Assembly (NCBI GenBank): GCA_963920705.1
Contig: OY987229.1
Span: 23,223,728-23,287,727 of the forward strand
Direction: 5' to 3'
Length of the DNA stretch: 64,000 nt
Source of the DNA: Odiellus spinosus
Taxonomy: Eukaryota; Arthropoda; Arachnida; Opiliones; Phalangiidae
Below, piece after piece: positions 21,500-33,780 of the stretch (positions within the stretch are counted from its first letter, which is position 1; the number at the start of each line of letters is the position of its first letter). A program made the position numbers and the translations under genes. The notes beneath the pieces were generated by a model. The model made no database searches. It was not told where the DNA came from and worked only from the letters and a program-made list of their open reading frames with translations.

Positions 21500-24165
21500 T
21501 AGTAACACCAAAAGTTTTAAACGTATTCGTTGTTACCCCGAGTAATATTTCAACTCAATAAAAAAAAAAAAATTCTGAACGTTTCAGTCTCCCTTTGGAT
21601 AGGGAGTCCCTAGCTTGTCGGCTCAGCTCGTCGTTGGCTGATCCTTATAATGATGGGCTTAGAGCCCCGAAATTTGCAATTTGGCGCGAAGGGCTACGCC
21701 GATTAAAAGATTCTTCTCCCAGTTGACCGTTGCTCGCTCGTCATTTCGACACGATTTTCCCACCCTTGAATTCGTCAACCGAACTCGAATCAAAGGAAAC
21801 CTTAATATTTTACAAAAACCGATTTAAAATTTAGATTACCAATAAAACATCTTGGAAGAATAAAACGTTTAATTGAAGTAAAGACATATTTTTTTAGCTG
21901 CAGACACTTTTGGATTCGCTTAGTTCGACATTGACCGTGTCCCTCGCTTCCACACGTCCCTATCAGTCCCTAAAATACCCTAAAATTGAAATTTGGTCCC
22001 TAAACTACCCTGCTACAAATACCCACTCACTTTAGTACAATATAAAATTTATTAATTGTATTGTCAACACTCTCTCCTGAAATCTGATCCGTTTGCGGTA
22101 AACGCGACGCTTTCAAACGGGCTAATCTGTACAGAGAGCTTCATTCACAATGATTCTTAGCGTTCACAATTCCTTTAAATAATTTTAAATCGCGGAACCT
22201 TCTTTTGGACTGTACTCGCGTTCAAAATGTAACGAAGCTATCTGAAGCGCGGATTGTTACGCCATTATAAACCTCCCCGGGGAAAAAGTAGTCGTAGATA
22301 AATTCGTCTTGATAAACTATATTAGTGAAGACGTCTTTGGGAGAGATTTGTAGCTACTCTAAAGCTCGTCCCATTCTTTCGATAGATTTGAACAACAAAC
22401 GGACTTAATAGACGCTCCTGGCAAGGTCAGACTCACAGTCGTTAGATTCTCATTTCGAAATTTTCCTAAACATTCTCTCTAAGCAAAAATGATATCGTCA
22501 AAAAACTTTCAAGGGACACTGACAAGAAATTATTTATCGAACATTTTTAACAAAGAACCACGTATATTCTTGAAGTAGTTTAATTTTAATTAATTTAATC
22601 GGGATGATCTCTGATTATGGATAAAGATAAAATAAAGCGGATTATCTATTTTAAACTCCGAACTCTAGATGAAATTCCGCGTCAAATTGAAGATTATATT
22701 TTTATCCATCATTTGTCCTTGATAATAGAGTTAGAAAATGTATAATTGGCGAAATCCGTGAAATAGTAGGGACTGTTCGCTGGTGAGAGACGTAGGCTGG
22801 GCGACGGAAGAATGCGCTCCGAGGGATAGGACAGATCTAATAATGTAACTGAATCTAATCTTCCCCAAAGCGAGCGAGAGGGGAAATGAAGTAGTTAATA
22901 ATAATATAAAAAAACATGGCGAACCGATTGTAATGTACTTGTTTGAAAAACTTTAACCCAACTACTTTAACATTTGAAAGATTTTATTTACGCTAGGGGT
23001 TTTTGGAGACACGGGTCAGGGATGCTTATGGGATACAAAATTGGAAAATAATTTTAGTATTTAGTTCTAAACGGAAGGGCATCTTAATCACGTGATAATT
23101 TTAATTTATTTTGGCGAATTCTAATTGGGTCAAAATTGGTCTAAATTGGAAAGTTTATTTAGCCATGGTGTGGTTATGGCGTACTCTTTTGATTGGTTGT
23201 ATAGGGAAATTGTCAAATTCTGAATAATTTACAATTTTTTTACTTGACTTTATTGTTTTTAAGATTGTAATTGTGGAATGACGTGGGCTACCATCTTTTT
23301 CGTAACAATTACTGACCGTTGTCTCTTCTAGAAAGAGGGTGAGATCTTAATGTTATTTAAACGAGGGCAGATAGGAACCATTGTCGGTCAAAAATAAGGC
23401 TTTACGGCTCTCACCTTCATAGCGATAATTTGGACAGCCACGGTTGGTTATAAATTTCAATTAATTCGTCATGTCACGAACTCGTGGTCGCCCGATTGCA
23501 TTTTTATAGTCGCCAGAAAGGTGAAAAGGACCGTGGGTTCGAATAAACGGTGCTCTAAGACTGAACCCCCCATCTATATCCGTCTATTTCTCTCTCTTTC
23601 TTGATTTATGGTTGGTTGGGCGATATTCCCGAAAGCATTAGCCTAAATGACTTTTAATCACCCCCCGCAAAATGGACCCCCTCCCCCCGTACACCTTCCA
23701 AACTCCTCCACCAGATAGCGATAAAAATCGCCTGACGTAAGCCGAACACAGACGACGAAGAGGTCATTTGTTATCCCCTTCAACTGGCTACGATTCAACA
23801 ATTATCGCGATAAATTATATTTTATCGCGTTCAAGGGGAGTTGGCAACATTTGGATTTAATAATTATATCTTAACATTTTCCCATTAGTTCATTTACTCT
23901 TGAACTTTGGTCCTAAATGATCGAAATTTAACTCTGAACATGACTTTAAAATATACTTCGCACAGCCAATGAAATAATCTCTCAAGCTGCCCTTAAACTC
24001 TTATAATTTTACTCTTCTTCAAGAGAGTGTTATATTAATATTCAAGCCAAGTTAGCAATGATTGTGTATGATTTAAACATTGGGTATCCATCCGCCGCGG
24101 CTTTTCACGTTTTGTCAACTTCTCTTGAAAACGTATTAGAGCAAAAGTTACCATTTATTTTATAT

Positions 24166-24212
24166 TTACACGGTTCAAAACGGTTTCAAAGTCTCTAGTG
24201 TGAACGCGGCTT
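24166..24212 (-). repeat. Terminal fragment of the TTCACACT repeat family
   Basis: AAACGGTTTCAAAGTCTC is followed by TAGTGTGAACGCGGCTTA, the complement of the left end of the element at 414. The rest of the element is not recognisable. Confidence 0.55.
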
Positions 24213-27122
24213 AATCGAAATATAAAGATACCTTCACGTACAAGTACGCGTTTTCTCGATACGCCTCTGAAGTTAAATTATGGAGAACCGAGAAACGGAT
24301 GCGCTCCGCTTTAAATCGCGTGGCTCTCTCGCTCTCGGAACGCGCCCACCCGGCCGAAATGCGCTTTCATAGTTGGGCGAAGATTTTTGCGCTTCATTTA
24401 CTTCAACGCTAAGCGAATAAGAAAAGTATTGGATATGATGAGGGTGGGGGATTAAGTTTCTACAGAGAAACTCTCTCTCTCTTTTTCTTTCTCAAAACAT
24501 AGCGTTGTTTCAGCCTTATTTTATTCGCCGAGATTATGTAAAGAAAATTGACGAAACATGTTCAATGAGCCGTCTAATACGAGGCCTATCCTGGAATTTA
24601 GATTATCATCTATAGGTTATTGTATTATTACCCTCCCCTTAACCTCCGCGTTATCGTGGTCAAACCGGGATGCCAACATTTATAATTTATCCCTATGTAA
24701 AGCGTAACCATTTAGATTATTCAAATTATCTGTTTTTATCAAAGGATAAATTCTAATTTGATATTTTTGGGAAAGGTTTTTTGCGTGTATTTTATTTACA
24801 TGAAATTGGAAGCTTGGATTTTCCAACAAATTAGATTTAAATGCTCTTATATTTTCATTAAATTTTTAAAAATGACTCGTATAATTTCCTATAAATTAAT
24901 TGAACAAATTACTACTATGTTTTTCAGTTTCTTAAATGGCCACCAAACAATGGATCCAAATTATGTAGAATATTTCTAGCGTCTTCGCCTTTATCCCATT
25001 TTGTAAACTATATATATATACTATATCATATAGCCTTATATTTTTGCTTATGTATATATAGTAAAGTGGTATCTAATGGTAGATGGTAAAGTCTCCTTCC
25101 GCTGAAAGTTCTAGAGATCCCTCCTCCGCGATTCACCCATCCAGCTAGCGAGGGAGCGCGTGGCAAAACTCAATCGTATATTAGTAATCGGGGGAGAATA
25201 TAGTGCGTGGTGACTCACGCTTAGACTAGTTCGTTGAGATTCTGTGTGCTAAGGGGAAAAAACAGCCTCTGGACAGCTTCGTTTTTCCGTGTTTTTTTAC
25301 ACACCCACCCGTTATGTTTTACGTGCAATATTACTCCCCATTCGTATCCGTGTGTACCTACACATGATCACTTATATCTATAGTTTCGCGTCCAGGGAAC
25401 AATTCCGAATTAACCCGCGTACATGGTTCTTGAATGATAATATTATACAACTCCGTACAGTTTATAAGTAGACCATATTCGGTCTTGACCCCTGGACAAT
25501 GATTTTAAGATTCTTTATTTTCTCTACCAAATCATATGGCGAGATCCAAAACCTTAGAGCTTTTCCTTATATTTTTCCTTGACTTTAAATTTCATATTTA
25601 TTTAATTCAATAGATGCACGATCTATTAAATATTTCGCGCCCTGATTAAGCTTGCTGCTCAGGAATGAACTTAAATTTTCCAAAACTTTAAATTTTTTTA
25701 TCTTCCTTAGCTAGTTTGAAATCTAATTTTTTTTAGGTTTAAGTGTTAGTATATCACAAACTAGATCAATTAATAATAGACGTTTTAAAGCGTTTTTCTG
25801 GTAGCTGCCTATTAAAAGTGGTTAGTCTATATTTAAAGCCAAAAAAATATATTGTTAATTAGACAAAATCAATATTTAAGCGCATGATTTAAATTAATTT
25901 CTAGTAAAATATTTTGTAATTTTTTTAATAGTATATTAGGCCTATTTAAACGATGGTTAATTTCTCCATTTGGGTTTTATGATTTAAAATTTAGAGCAGT
26001 AGACCCATTTTTGTTTATCAGCGTACTAGTAAGAATCGTGTAATGAAGTTAAAGTCTAGCTACCATAGCGTGGCTAAGGGATTTGAGACTAGGAGAGGGC
26101 TTGCCTAGAAGTAATAGAGTGAAATCTAAACCTTTAAGCGTATTACGGACTAGCATCTAGCAACGAAGGATGACTGTGGGTAAAGCCCCACTTTCGGGCG
26201 TAATATAAAGCAGAAGGAGAAGGAGGGGGGAGGGGGGTGTGGGGTTAGAGTGGTAAAAAAGGAACGAAAACTGCTTTTAGAGGATGATCTGGAAAATCTG
26301 ATCGCTTTTTAATGTAGCCTCGGGGGGAATGAGCCAAAAAGGAAGAAAAAGATTATATACCGTAGCATCCCGAGCGACGCGTTTTTTTTTTTTTATAAGC
26401 TCGTTTTCTCGCCTTTATCCGCTCAATTTTAAAATTTTCTCTCCCTTTTTCATTCCCCCACTCGATCTATATGATGAAACGAAACAAAAAAAGGAGTTTC
26501 TTTAATTATTTTTATTTTATTTCAATTTATTTGAACAGTAGGGTGCTTTAGGAACGACTTTACCGACACGACAATGATAATTACAAAGGAAACTTGATTG
26601 AAATCCTGTTTTTAAACACTTTTCGACATCATTTGGTTTTGTCAGAGTAGGAGGAGATAGAGATAGAAAATATAGAAACAAAGGGATTATGATAGATAAT
26701 TTTTTACTATTTTATTTGATTTTTTTTGATTTTAGTTTTTGTGCCGAAATTTGCCCAAATTTATTTTAATCGTGTTGTATAAAATAATTAGTGCTATATG
26801 ACGTCATTTTTGTGACGCAATCTGTAGCGATAGTATCAATCAGAGACAGGATATTTAATTCCTAATTTAATTGGTTATTCAAACATAAATTTTTATTTTG
26901 CGAAAAAGCTTAAATTACATTATGTTACATATTTACAAATCTGGGATTTGATTTTTAGGCTTGTTTCGGGTTGCAAATCCCTTTAAATATGGAAGACTAC
27001 AGCGAGGGGTCAAATTTTTTTACACCTGATTTCCAATTACCGAATTTTTAACTGATTCGCAATAATTTCCATGATTTCCGGTGATTTCCATGTTTTATTT
27101 GAAAGTATTTTTCGAACTACAA

Positions 27123-27406
27123 TAGTCCTGGTCGATTTCCAAAACCGGAAGTCTAGAGAACCTCGCGAAAATTTTGGCGGGGAAAACTTTTTGTCACGTG
27201 ATCGTCCGCCATCTTTTTGTAGTGTGAAAATAGCTACAGACTAACCAACGCCTCCTATACTTTATCATATAGGAAGCGTTGGACTAACAACATGAATTTG
27301 GTTTGTGGGAAATAAAATTAGAAATAGTCTGGCAGCCTGTTACTACAAAAAGATGGCGGCGCGGCTATGAGACAAGGGCCCATTTCCGGCAAATCGACCA
27401 GGACTA
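27123..27406 (+). mobile_element. 284-bp MITE, TA-flanked, GTCCTGGTCGATTT ends
   Basis: TA-GTCCTGGTCGATTT at the left faces AAATCGACCAGGAC-TA at the right. TA flanks at both ends of both copies fit a TA target, as in Tc1/mariner-like elements, though TA could also be part of the TIR. Almost the whole element is a near-palindrome: GCCATCTTTTTGTAGT pairs with ACTACAAAAAGATGGC, and CCAACGCCTCCTATA with TATAGGAAGCGTTGG. It contains two YY1-like sites (CCGCCATCTT at 27206, AAGATGGCGGC at 27350) and a CACGTG E-box near 27196. A full-length copy of the same size is inverted at 32086. Confidence 0.88.
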
Positions 27407-28719
27407 TACTTTGTTACTGAATATAATCATTAAGAAAATAGTAACAGGGTATCTTTAACCAAATCAAAATATTCACAATGTTACGTCACTATCCCTTAAA
27501 ACGTCCGTTAAAAAAATAATTAGGCGAGGTAATTTATTTGATATAAATGCATTGTCCTCACTTTCATTGAAAAGCGAGAGAGCGTGCGATATTTAAGGGG
27601 CAATCGCAGTTTGCATCGTAGCCCGAAACTTACCTCGGCGCGATAAATATATTGGATATTAATTTTTTGATTCGCTAAATTAATAAACAAAAGTGTAAAT
27701 ACGTCTGTAACTAAGTATTATCTTTTGCAATTTGTTATTATCTCGCTCCTTCAATTCAACCCCAACGTTTTTATTTAAGCCGGCTATAATCTAATCTTAA
27801 TCTAAAGACAGAGCAAATTCCGAAGGTGGTGTTATCCGTATTAAAAACTTACCTCGTCTTTATAACGAAAAGGAAACACGGCCCGTATATATTGTTTCGT
27901 TACAGCAATTTATATATCGTTATTAGCGCTCGGAAATTTAGATATCGCTTAGTTATTTCACCTCCAGGCCCAAATGAATATTTTTTTATCATCATTGGAA
28001 TCTCTTATTATTTTTATTATTTTTTTGTTTAAGTTCATATACGCTAGGATTATATTAAATCGTGGCCAGCTTCATAAGCGTCCTATAACGGCCAAAACCA
28101 TTTGTAAAGGTAGACTTAACTAACATAACCACGCGCGTTGGCTTCTGGGTAACGAATAGGTAGACTTACACTTGGTAAGAAATGTTTTGTTTTTCGATTC
28201 CAATTCGTAAATTGATGATTAAATTTAACTAATTTTAAAATAAACCCTTGAAAAAACCAATAGCTGTATACAAATATACCTGGTTAAAAATAACTAAATT
28301 ATTTTTACGATTCGCATTCAAAATCGGGATTAATTTTTATATAAAAAAGGTAGATTTAATCCGACATAATACCCGATTAATAAAATCAATCTTATATTTA
28401 AAATTAAAATGTCAATATCAGGAAAAAAATACCATCCCATTGGTATTTTTATTTGAATTCAAATTGAGTTTTTTCTATCGAACCTGAATAATAAGATAGG
28501 ATAAGAGGAAGGTATAGAGTTTGATATAAAACTATAAAAAAAAGGTTTATTTTTTTAAATCGCTCAAAAAAAAAAAAAAAAATAATATTGGGTGTGGCTC
28601 GAGTTGTTCTCGCCGATAGCGAACTTGGGTACTTGGCCCCAAGGCAACTAGAATTTAGTTCGCGGAAGATTATAAATTGGAAGCAGCGACTACGAATAAT
28701 AATACTTGATCTGATACAA

Positions 28720-28746
28720 CTTCTTCTTCTTCTTCTTCTTCTTCTT
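28720..28746. repeat. (CTT)9 microsatellite
   Basis: 27 bp of uninterrupted CTT. Confidence 0.95.
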
Positions 28747-28938
28747 GTAGCGTTTAATATCCCCCGCGTTTCCTGCCCGCTTCGTTATATTTACTATTCG
28801 AGTCTTCTTTCGGGTTGATTAGGATTCGTCTCGATCAACAGATCACGTAATTTTCCCCGACTTTTGCTAACCAAAGTGCGTATATTGGTAGAGTAAGAAA
28901 TATTTGGCACGCAAAGTTCGACGCACTCCTTTAGGCAC

Positions 28939-29022
28939 TATGACCGTCCCCGGCTCAAAGGGAGGGTGAACGCAAAAATCGAGTCATTTTTATGACCATC
29001 CCCGGCTCAAAGGGAGGGTGAA
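28939..29022. repeat. Duplicated 30-mer with one mismatch
   Basis: Two direct copies, at 28941-28970 and 28993-29022, share CCCCGGCTCAAAGGGAGGGT and the flanking TATGACC and GAA. The spacing is 52 bp and the only difference is G/A after TGACC. The high identity and GC content contrast with the AT-rich surroundings, so a recent duplication or a paired binding site is possible. Confidence 0.8.
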
Positions 29023-29985
29023 GACGTACGATAATCACGTGATATTTTTACTATCGCGATTAGAAGAGTTAAACTATTAGTAAAAACTTTATGGGAAAAC
29101 TCATCAGATTGATTTTAAATAAATATAAATGAAGGTTAAATGTTTTATCTTAATGCCAGAAGTAATTCCCTTTATTTCATATAAGTAAACAACGCCACGT
29201 ACCTTAATAATATCTTTGAAGGTACAGAATACTAGCCCGTCTTAATTTTAACTTCAAATTATCATCTTAGTTATATCCAATTTTTATTAAATTTATACGA
29301 GCATCCGGGCCAAAATTTGAAAGGAAATAATCTCGTTTAAAAATGTAGGTTTCTTTTCAAAAGTTTCTTTAGCTCTGAACTCGAAGCAGCCGCTTGGAAA
29401 AGAATTCAATGGGAAAAGAAATAAGCCCAGATATTTTGAGGATTGTTTAAATTGGGCTCCGAAGCTTTTGATCCGCGCTCTCGTTTTTGATTAATTAAAA
29501 AGCAACGGAAATAGAATCGAGCGGGAAATCCTCCATCATTTGGAAATTCAATTTGTTTTTCTTTTTCTCCTTTTTATTTTTCCATCGAGGGTCAGTTGCC
29601 ACGAGTACCAGAATTAAACCGGTAGTTTTGGGCTCTGTTTTTTACTAGGCTAGCTTTTCCGATGGTTTACATTTATTCCTAGGTCTAGGGATTATTTCGT
29701 CTTTGCCCCATTTGAAAGTGTTTTTAATAATTAATCGGATGAAAACCCGATACTTTGCGTATTTAAACCTTCGTCGATATTTTGATACATTTAAGATTAA
29801 AAGAGGAAACATTAAGTGGACGGAAGTTCGAAAGGGTGGATTTAATTATTAAATACGACGTCGTAAATTTACTTTAAAAAATTCACTGGGTCGAATAAAG
29901 GTTGTAACTTCCTGCCGCGTGTTTCCGGTTTTAATCGCAATACGCGCATTATTTTGGCAAGTCGTTTTCAATACATTTATTATAT

Positions 29986-30403
29986 CAGAGGTATATAATA
30001 ACCCCCTTCGGGGGGAAGTATGAAAGGTAGGCAAAATCGACGAACAACGAGTGCCCGGCGTAAATCGCGGCGGATCGACACGCCGCTTTACTCCCAAAAA
30101 ATAGTTACACCATTTTGAACCTCGCTAAATTTTCCCTACGCGCGCTTCCGGAACTCGCGAGCCGAAGTTAACCTTCGACTCCATTTTAACAGACAGACTG
30201 ACTCCCGAGACAGGAAGTTCTAAACACAAATCGAGCCGTCTTGTTTATACAAAGACCATTTACTAGAGTAGCGACATTGAGAAGTCCAGCGCGAGCTAGT
30301 GGCCTAGATAGTCAGCAGCGGGCTCTTGTTGTTCGTGATTTTTAGCATTGGTAGTATAGGGGCTTTCATACTTCCCCCCGAAGGGGGTTATTATATACCT
30401 CTG
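29986..30403. mobile_element. 418-bp MITE, 7-bp TSD ATTATAT
   Basis: The left end CAGAGGTATATAATAACCCC and the complementary right end form a TIR of about 43 bp, continuing through the GC-rich CCCTTCGGGGGG and AAGTATGAAAG. Each TIR therefore also folds on itself (CCCCCTTCGGGGG). ATTATAT lies at 29979-29985 and again at 30404-30410, a perfect 7-bp target-site duplication. The interior is GC-richer than the surroundings, with no transposase-like frame. The ends and duplication length place it with the elements at 16851, 20333, 35771 and 38287. Confidence 0.9.
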
Positions 30404-30410
30404 ATTATAT

Positions 30411-32085
30411 TATTTAATATGGTATTTATCATCAAGTATGCTAGTCATTTCTCAATGATATAAATATACTAGACATTTTTCTATGGATATATTATTTTTC
30501 TACGAATAATCATAAGAATTTTTTAAGCTAGACAGTTTTCTTAATTAACGTGTAGTGAAATGAATATTTTATTAATTCACGCAATATGAATATTTTTGTC
30601 GTATGATCTCCATAACGTAGCCTCTTTAGATAAGAATTGCCACAAAAATATAATCGTTGCTTTTATTTTCAATTGAAACCGAGAAAGTTTTTGGTAGAAT
30701 TTCGCTCCACGGCTTTTACACTTAAGGAATCGGAGAAGCCATAACCCGAACATTTGTAGGCGATAAAGTCCGAACGATCAATCAGATCGGTTGCCGTAAA
30801 AAAAATCAGCTATTGCACTAAGGGACGAAGACGCCTCCTATATATACCCGGAGCTCGGCTCTTTAACGACGAGCTTGTTTGCTCGGCTTTTTGGCGAAAG
30901 CGAAGAAAATCTGGAAAGTCGCGTCAAAACTTGAAAGGGAGGAGATGGCGATTTATAGCAATGGGGGTATGAGGGGCGGAGGACGTCGGCTTGGCCGTCT
31001 GGTTCGGATATGAAGGAAAAGGGACAAGTCACGGTGGCGTCACTTTCGTGACCCGCGACGATCCGTCATTCTTTCATTCGTCAACGCGCGAAATCGCCAT
31101 CGCCCTGGCTTCTTTTATACCTACACGCGGAGGATAGCTTCCCCCTTTTAAAATAAAACGTACCCAGGAATATGTGGCATTTGGAAAGGAACAAGATGGT
31201 TGTAACGAAACGACGCCTTCCAATGACATATATAGTAAATTGACCACTCATTATCAGCCGAAAATTATCAATAAAACACTCGGAAAACCTAAAAATATAA
31301 GGGAATTTGAATACTGGCCAATAATTATAGGAAAAACTATTCACTAATTTGCCGGAAATCAGGGGAATTTATGGAAATAATATTGTTTAATCATACACAA
31401 TGATGTCACTAATTGGTACGATTTTAATTAGAAACTTTCTTAGTTATTAATTGTTTTTGAAATCCTTTGACGCATCTGGAAATATAAAGAGAAATTCTCT
31501 GGGAAAATTTGGGAAATATGTTTTACAAATGTTGTATAAACCCTGAATTAAACCAATTGATGGTCAGCTTTAATTGTAACATTATAAAGAGATTGAAGCG
31601 TAGATTTTTCTACGAAATAAATGATTGGCTAGAAGGTGTTGGTCTTAAACCTGACAGGGATGAAGCTTAAAAATCGATGGTATTTTGCCGTCGATGGAAA
31701 CTTTTAAAGCTTTTTAGAAGTTTTCAAGCCTTGACAATTTCTATATGGCTCAGTTTCGGATATTATTATTACGAAAACTCCCTTGGCAATCGGCGGAGCG
31801 TCGAGAGAGGGAGCTCTTGACCTTCTCCCCTTTGAGATTTTAGCTCGTCATTATTTTGTAATCAAGAAAATTAGTCACTTTTTCTATTTATGGATCCGCG
31901 AATTTTTGTAAAAGATAACTTGACCTAAACTCTTTCCAAACGTTTTTAAAATGGCACTTAAAATCTCCTATCCCGATACGAAAAAAATACATATATTTTT
32001 TTAAACGGAGAAGATAACTTTATAAGGTGATATTTCAGAAAATCCCAGTCGATCCAGCATCAGAGTCTTTTAAATTTCTTTGCTA
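30411..32085. other. No gene recognised
   Basis: A TATATATACCCGG stretch at 30839 and a GC-richer segment to about 31140 could be a promoter, readable on either strand because the box is palindromic. No start codon with a donor supports it. The rest is AT-rich filler. Confidence 0.4.
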
Positions 32086-32369
32086 TAGTCCTGGTCGATT
32101 TGCCGGAAATGGGCCCTTGTCTCGTAGCCGCGCCGCCATCTTTTTGTAGTAACAGGTTGCCAGACTATTTCTAATTTTATTTCCCACAAACCAAATTCAA
32201 GTTGTTAGTCCAACGCTTCCTATATGATAAAGTATAGGAGGCGTTGGTTAGTCTGTAGCTATTTTCACGCTACAAAAAGATGGCGGACGATCACGTGACA
32301 AAAAGTTTTCCCCGCCAAAATTTTCCCGAGGTTCTCCAGACTTCCGGTTTTGGAAATCGACCAGGACTA
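32086..32369 (-). mobile_element. 284-bp MITE, inverted copy of the element at 27123
   Basis: It has the same length and ends as the copy at 27123 but the opposite orientation, with TA at both flanks. Differences are single substitutions, for example in the GTAGCCGCGCC segment. YY1-like GCCGCCATCTT (32132) and AAGATGGCGG (32278) and the CACGTG E-box near 32291 are all kept. The two copies lie 4.7 kb apart and could fold together. Confidence 0.88.
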
Positions 32370-32743
32370 TTGGTTGATTTACTTTAATTTCGTGGATCTT
32401 ATAGGTGGAATTATGTAAAGAAGGGTAATAACCTTTTCAAGCAATGGATAATAATTCTCTCTGACATAAAATATAAAGTAAATTAATTCTTGTAGCTGCG
32501 ATCTTTTTGTTTCAAACCCGAAATCAGTATTTGTAAAACGTGAACAGTACGTCAGGGCGGTTCTGCACTCTGAAGGCTAGAATTTTGTTAGATGTATCAA
32601 GGCATGGGCGCCCATAACTCAATGTGACTTGGGGTGGTACTTATTAAAGTAGTAATGAAGCCGGATAAAAATGGATTTTACCATCGATTTGTATTCAGGC
32701 AGGAGTGTTCTTCGCGTGATTGATTGGAGACGCAGATTCAAAA

Positions 32744-32805
32744 AAGCCGCGTTCATACTAGGCCTTGAAATCGATTTAAACCGTTTCAAATCGTTTTGCT
32801 AGAGT
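32744..32805 (+). repeat. Terminal fragment of the AAGCCGCGTTCATACT family
   Basis: AAGCCGCGTTCATACTAG continues through GCCTTGAAATCGATTTAAAC, matching the left end of the element at 21240. The right end is not found nearby. Confidence 0.55.
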
Positions 32806-33623
32806 CGTGTGAACGGGGAACAAGTATTTTTTATTTAATTTCACTATCCCTTTAATAAGGGGTATTGTATTAACCGAGTAATTGTTCTTTTCAACACGTA
32901 GTAACGTGGGAGGTTCGGGCTCGTACAATTTTCTACATTTTTTCTTCGAACGAGAAGAGTGAATCTTTTGTGTTGCACGCGGGGTGTCCTGATCTACCTT
33001 TCTCATCCTCTATTAAAAGACGCGCTTACGCAGATTAAAGGTTTTTGGGGTAAATCTTTCTTTCATGGGCGTTGTCCACGCAGACTCTAGTTCCCCTTTT
33101 CGATAGCCACAGTTTTTCTTGATTAAAAAGCCACCAGCTCTCGCGTCAATTGAGGCGAATGTTTGATCTGACCGCTGCAGCTTCGAGCTTTAGATCCCAA
33201 AACCCGCGTTAACTCGCTAAATACGCTCTTACGAGTCATCCATTCCAATAGATAATCTATATTAAATTGCGAGAATGCGATCGACCAATAGGCTTCGAGT
33301 AAAACTCTCCCGACGCGATTAACTTAATGGGGTCGATATACGATATGTTCAATACTCTTATATTTATATGTATTGGGACATTTGGAAATATAGCTATGGA
33401 GGGATCTCAGACACTTGCCAAAATCACGTACGCAGCTTCGGTCGGAATCCAAATTTAACATTGAAATCCCCCAAAAAAAAGATGGGTTTAAAATCTCTAA
33501 AACTCTTCAAAATCATAAAATGCCGTACAAATAATGCCTCGATATAAGAGAATTTATTTAATTTAACTTATTTATTAAACTAATTATAATTTAATCCCAG
33601 TTTAAATAAAATCTTGGTCAATA

Positions 33624-33780
33624 CCCTTTCCAGACGAGGCGTAATTAACCGGTTTAATCAGATTTCACCCAGGTTTACCTTCTGAGTTCAATAAATCTCA
33701 TTTAAATCTGATTAAGTTCTCAGTTAAATCTGATTAAATCTTATTAAACCTCGGCTAATCATGGTTCGTCTGAAGAGAGT
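33624..33780. mobile_element. 157-bp MITE-like element with CAGACGAGGCGTAATT ends
   Basis: The left end CCCTTTCCAGACGAGGCG resembles the complement of the right end (CTCTCTTCAGACGAACC). AATCTGATTTAA-type motifs repeat inside. A second, partly preserved copy is at 53769. The flanking duplication is uncertain. Confidence 0.5.

Larger units (their letters stand above)
20656..27122. other. No gene recognised; two MITE remnants
   Basis: Contains the elements at 21240 and 24166 and an AT dinucleotide run near 25009-25020. A relatively GC-richer patch near 25080-25290 could be regulatory, but no start codon with a donor was found. The G-rich tract at 26210-26250 is purine-biased low-complexity sequence. 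Confidence 0.45.
27407..29985. other. No gene recognised
   Basis: AT-rich. It contains a (CTT)9 microsatellite and a duplicated 30-mer (28941 and 28993). Two minus-strand donor-like sites (GAG/GTAAGT at 27632 and 27854) have no convincing exon upstream. Confidence 0.45.

Noticed and set aside
23500..23560. GGTTCGAAT as a possible tRNA T-loop
   Set aside because: No acceptor stem, D-loop or anticodon arm could be built around it; other GGTTC matches failed likewise.
27625..27860. Two minus-strand donors GAG/GTAAGT at 27632 and 27854
   Set aside because: No ATG in good context or acceptor defines an exon next to either one.
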